A stretch of 64,000 nt of DNA from Chloroflexota bacterium (GTDB taxonomy: Bacteria > Chloroflexota > Anaerolineae > Caldilineales > Caldilineaceae): positions 106,636 through 170,635 of the forward strand of contig BOKO01000012.1 of the NCBI GenBank assembly GCA_016861025.1, in the 5' to 3' direction. A program made the translations under genes and the position numbers. Under the pieces are notes generated by a model. That model worked only from the letters and a program-made list of their open reading frames with translations. It made no database searches and was not told where the DNA came from. Shown here piece by piece: positions 62,533 through 64,000 of the stretch. The stretch's first letter is position 1; each line of letters begins with the position of its first letter.

Positions 62533-63645
62533 CCGGCAGCGGAAACGCGGAGAGCTCCGTCATCTCCACCCACCGCCACGCCTGACAGCCAAGCGTTTGT
62601 GGCTCGCCGGCTATGTGCCGTGCATGAAACGTATGCAATGTGATGCGAAAATGCGTATAGGCGTGGCGGATAGTTGTCAGCAGATCGTGCACTTCGATCT
62701 CGATGACGAGTTCTTCGGCAATTTCACGGCGCAGGCAGGCGGGCAGATCGGCGTCGTGGGGCTCCAGCTTGCCGCCTGGAAACTCCCACAATCCGCCCAA
62801 CATTCCATCGGACGGGCGCTGGGCAAGCAATAGCTTTGAGCGAAACGGTTCTCCCGCCCAGATCACGCCAGCCGCAACGTCGTAATGCGGCGTCTGCTTG
62901 CGGCGAGGCAAGATCGGGCGCTCCGCCTGTTTCCCACTGCGCGCCGCAGCACACACGTCGAGCAGCGGACAGATCAGGCAGCGCGGATTCTGCGGCGTGC
63001 AGACTGTGGCGCCTAGCTCCATCAGCCCTTCGTTGCAGTCGCCAGCCATCCCTGTCGGCGCTGACTCGACGACGCTGCGCGCCATCTCCCACAGTTTGCG
63101 CAAGGTCGTCGGTTCGTTGATCGGCTGGTCGATGTCGAAGAGGCGCGCCAGCACGCGCTTGACATTGCCGTCGAGAATCGGTTCGGGCTGGTTGAAGGCG
63201 ATGCTCAGAATGGCGCCGACTGTGTACTCGCCGATGCCGGGCAGGGCGAGCAACGCGCTGCGATCGGCTGGCAGTTGGCCGCCGTGGTGAGTGACAATCT
63301 GCTGCGCTGCTTTGTGCAGGTTGCGCGCGCGGGCGTAATAGCCCAGTCCTTCCCATGCCTTGAGCACCGTCTGCAGATCAGCCGCCGCCAACGCTTCCAC
63401 GTCGGGGAAACGCGTCATCCAGTGGTTGAAGTAGTCGATCACCGTCTCCACGCGCGTCTGCTGGAGCATGATTTCGCTGACCCAGACGGCGTAGGGATCG
63501 CGGTGGCCCGCGCGCGCCTCACGCCAGGGCAAAAGACGTTGATGTTGCGCGTGCCAGTCGACCAGGCGTGCAGAGATTTGAGCGTGTGGCAGGGAAGACA
63601 TCGCAAATTGTGCAGAAGCAGCATCGGCTGTGGAGGTGCAGCCGA

Positions 63646-63849
63646 TTACTGAGGAATTTCAAGTGGACTGAAGAAGCACTGCGCCAGCAGCGTCATGGCA
63701 AAAAAAGCGGCGATCAGCAACCACATCCAACTCGGAAAACCGCCCTGGCTGCGTTTCTTGGGCGGTTTCGGTTTGGGCAGCTTTGTCTGGCAGCGCCAAC
63801 AGACTTCTTTATCGTCAGGATTCCAGGTCTTGCAGTTTGGGCAGTCCAT
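63646..63849 (-). CDS. Small zinc-ribbon membrane protein
   Basis: A 67-residue protein with an N-terminal zinc ribbon (CPNC and CWRC; Cys3, Cys6, Cys17, Cys20), a basic Pro/Lys linker and one C-terminal helix (about 41-58, WMWLLIAAFFAMTLLAQCFF). The ribbon probably lies in the cytoplasm. Function unknown; such small zinc-ribbon membrane proteins are common in this group. It lies 44 bp upstream of mutY on the same strand and may be co-transcribed. Confidence 0.82.
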   Translation of the reverse strand: MDCPNCKTWNPDDKEVCWRCQTKLPKPKPPKKRSQGGFPSWMWLLIAAFFAMTLLAQCFFSPLEIPQ

Positions 63850-63906
63850 GTTCTATTTCCCTAAATGAACTATTTGAGACGTGGTCATAAATCGAAAAGT
63901 GGGAAA

Positions 63907-63937
63907 AGCCGCACCCTGAAGTAGTCAAAGTGCGGCT
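63907..63937. other. Hairpin near the right edge
   Basis: AGCCGCAC (63907-63914) pairs with GTGCGGCT (63930-63937) around a 15-nt loop, with no T-run on the + side. It lies between the leftward zinc-ribbon gene and the rightward gene that begins at 63989. It might be regulatory or the end of a mobile element. Confidence 0.5.
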
Positions 63938-63988
63938 ACCTCCGTAGCATAGTAGTTGCGAAACCGGTCTACACCAGGAGGCAACGAC

Positions 63989-64000
63989 ATGCTACATCGA
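63989..64000 (+). CDS. First four codons of a gene cut by the window edge
   Basis: ATG at 63989 follows AGGAGG (63976-63981) at 7-nt spacing, the canonical arrangement, so a gene probably starts here (M-L-H-R). Nothing can be said of its product. Confidence 0.45.

Overview
The window is moderately GC-rich bacterial chromosome with dense genes on both strands, no prophage, no CRISPR array and no complete insertion sequence. The gene repertoire suggests a filamentous or heterotrophic Chloroflexota (Caldilinea/Anaerolineae-like). The grounds are many ABC and TRAP importers, secreted FAS1, ScyD/E-like and CAP-domain proteins, a C-terminal YLPLIVR tail, and solute glucosylglycerate-type genes. This assignment is inference from gene content and protein style; no rRNA gene is present to confirm it.

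Layout. 1-3.7 kb: a truncated NarL-type sensor kinase, an M23-type peptidase, an FmdB zinc ribbon and a small membrane protein. 3.7-18.6 kb: a purine/nucleoside-flavoured region with a chlorohydrolase-like amidohydrolase, a hydantoinase/oxoprolinase and a complete BMP-type ABC importer (lipoprotein, two permeases, double ATPase). The ATPase gene overlaps an unrecognised 6-hairpin glycosidase-like gene, and a histone-deacetylase-like hydrolase, a TPR protein, ndk and an NTF2-like protein follow. 18.8-24.5 kb: an N-acyl-D-amino-acid deacylase, ThuA and Gfo/Idh/MocA operon, then a thiolase and an orphan amino-acid binding lipoprotein. 24.7-33.7 kb: an orphan DNA methyltransferase, a cytochrome c, a cell-surface cluster (ScyD/E-like protein, CAP protein, two FAS1 proteins; three of these end in LPXTG-like sorting signals), a HipA-like kinase with DUF3037, and a GNAT-GrpB fusion. 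33.8-40.6 kb: a TRAP transporter with its binding protein convergent, and a sugar ABC importer lacking an ATPase. 40.6-40.9 kb: three tRNAs (Pro-TGG, Gly-TCC, Met-CAT).

41-57 kb is mostly housekeeping: M32 carboxypeptidase, an S1-domain protein, a pteridine-reductase-like SDR with an altered active site, a dGTPase-like protein, an unknown membrane protein, manC, dprA, rimM, khpA, rpsP, ffh, tig and clpP-clpX. 57-62.5 kb is a tight four-gene operon: GT4 glycosyltransferase, USP-fused glucosyl-3-phosphoglycerate synthase-like GT, histidine phosphatase and GH63-like hydrolase. It reads as synthesis and turnover of glucosylglycerate or a related compatible solute. mutY, a small zinc-ribbon membrane protein and the first codons of a further gene close the window.

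The strongest leads for novelty are the USP-GpgS fusion operon, the clustered LPXTG-like surface proteins, the PTR1-like SDR with His in place of the catalytic Tyr, and the overlapping HipA-like/DUF3037 pair.
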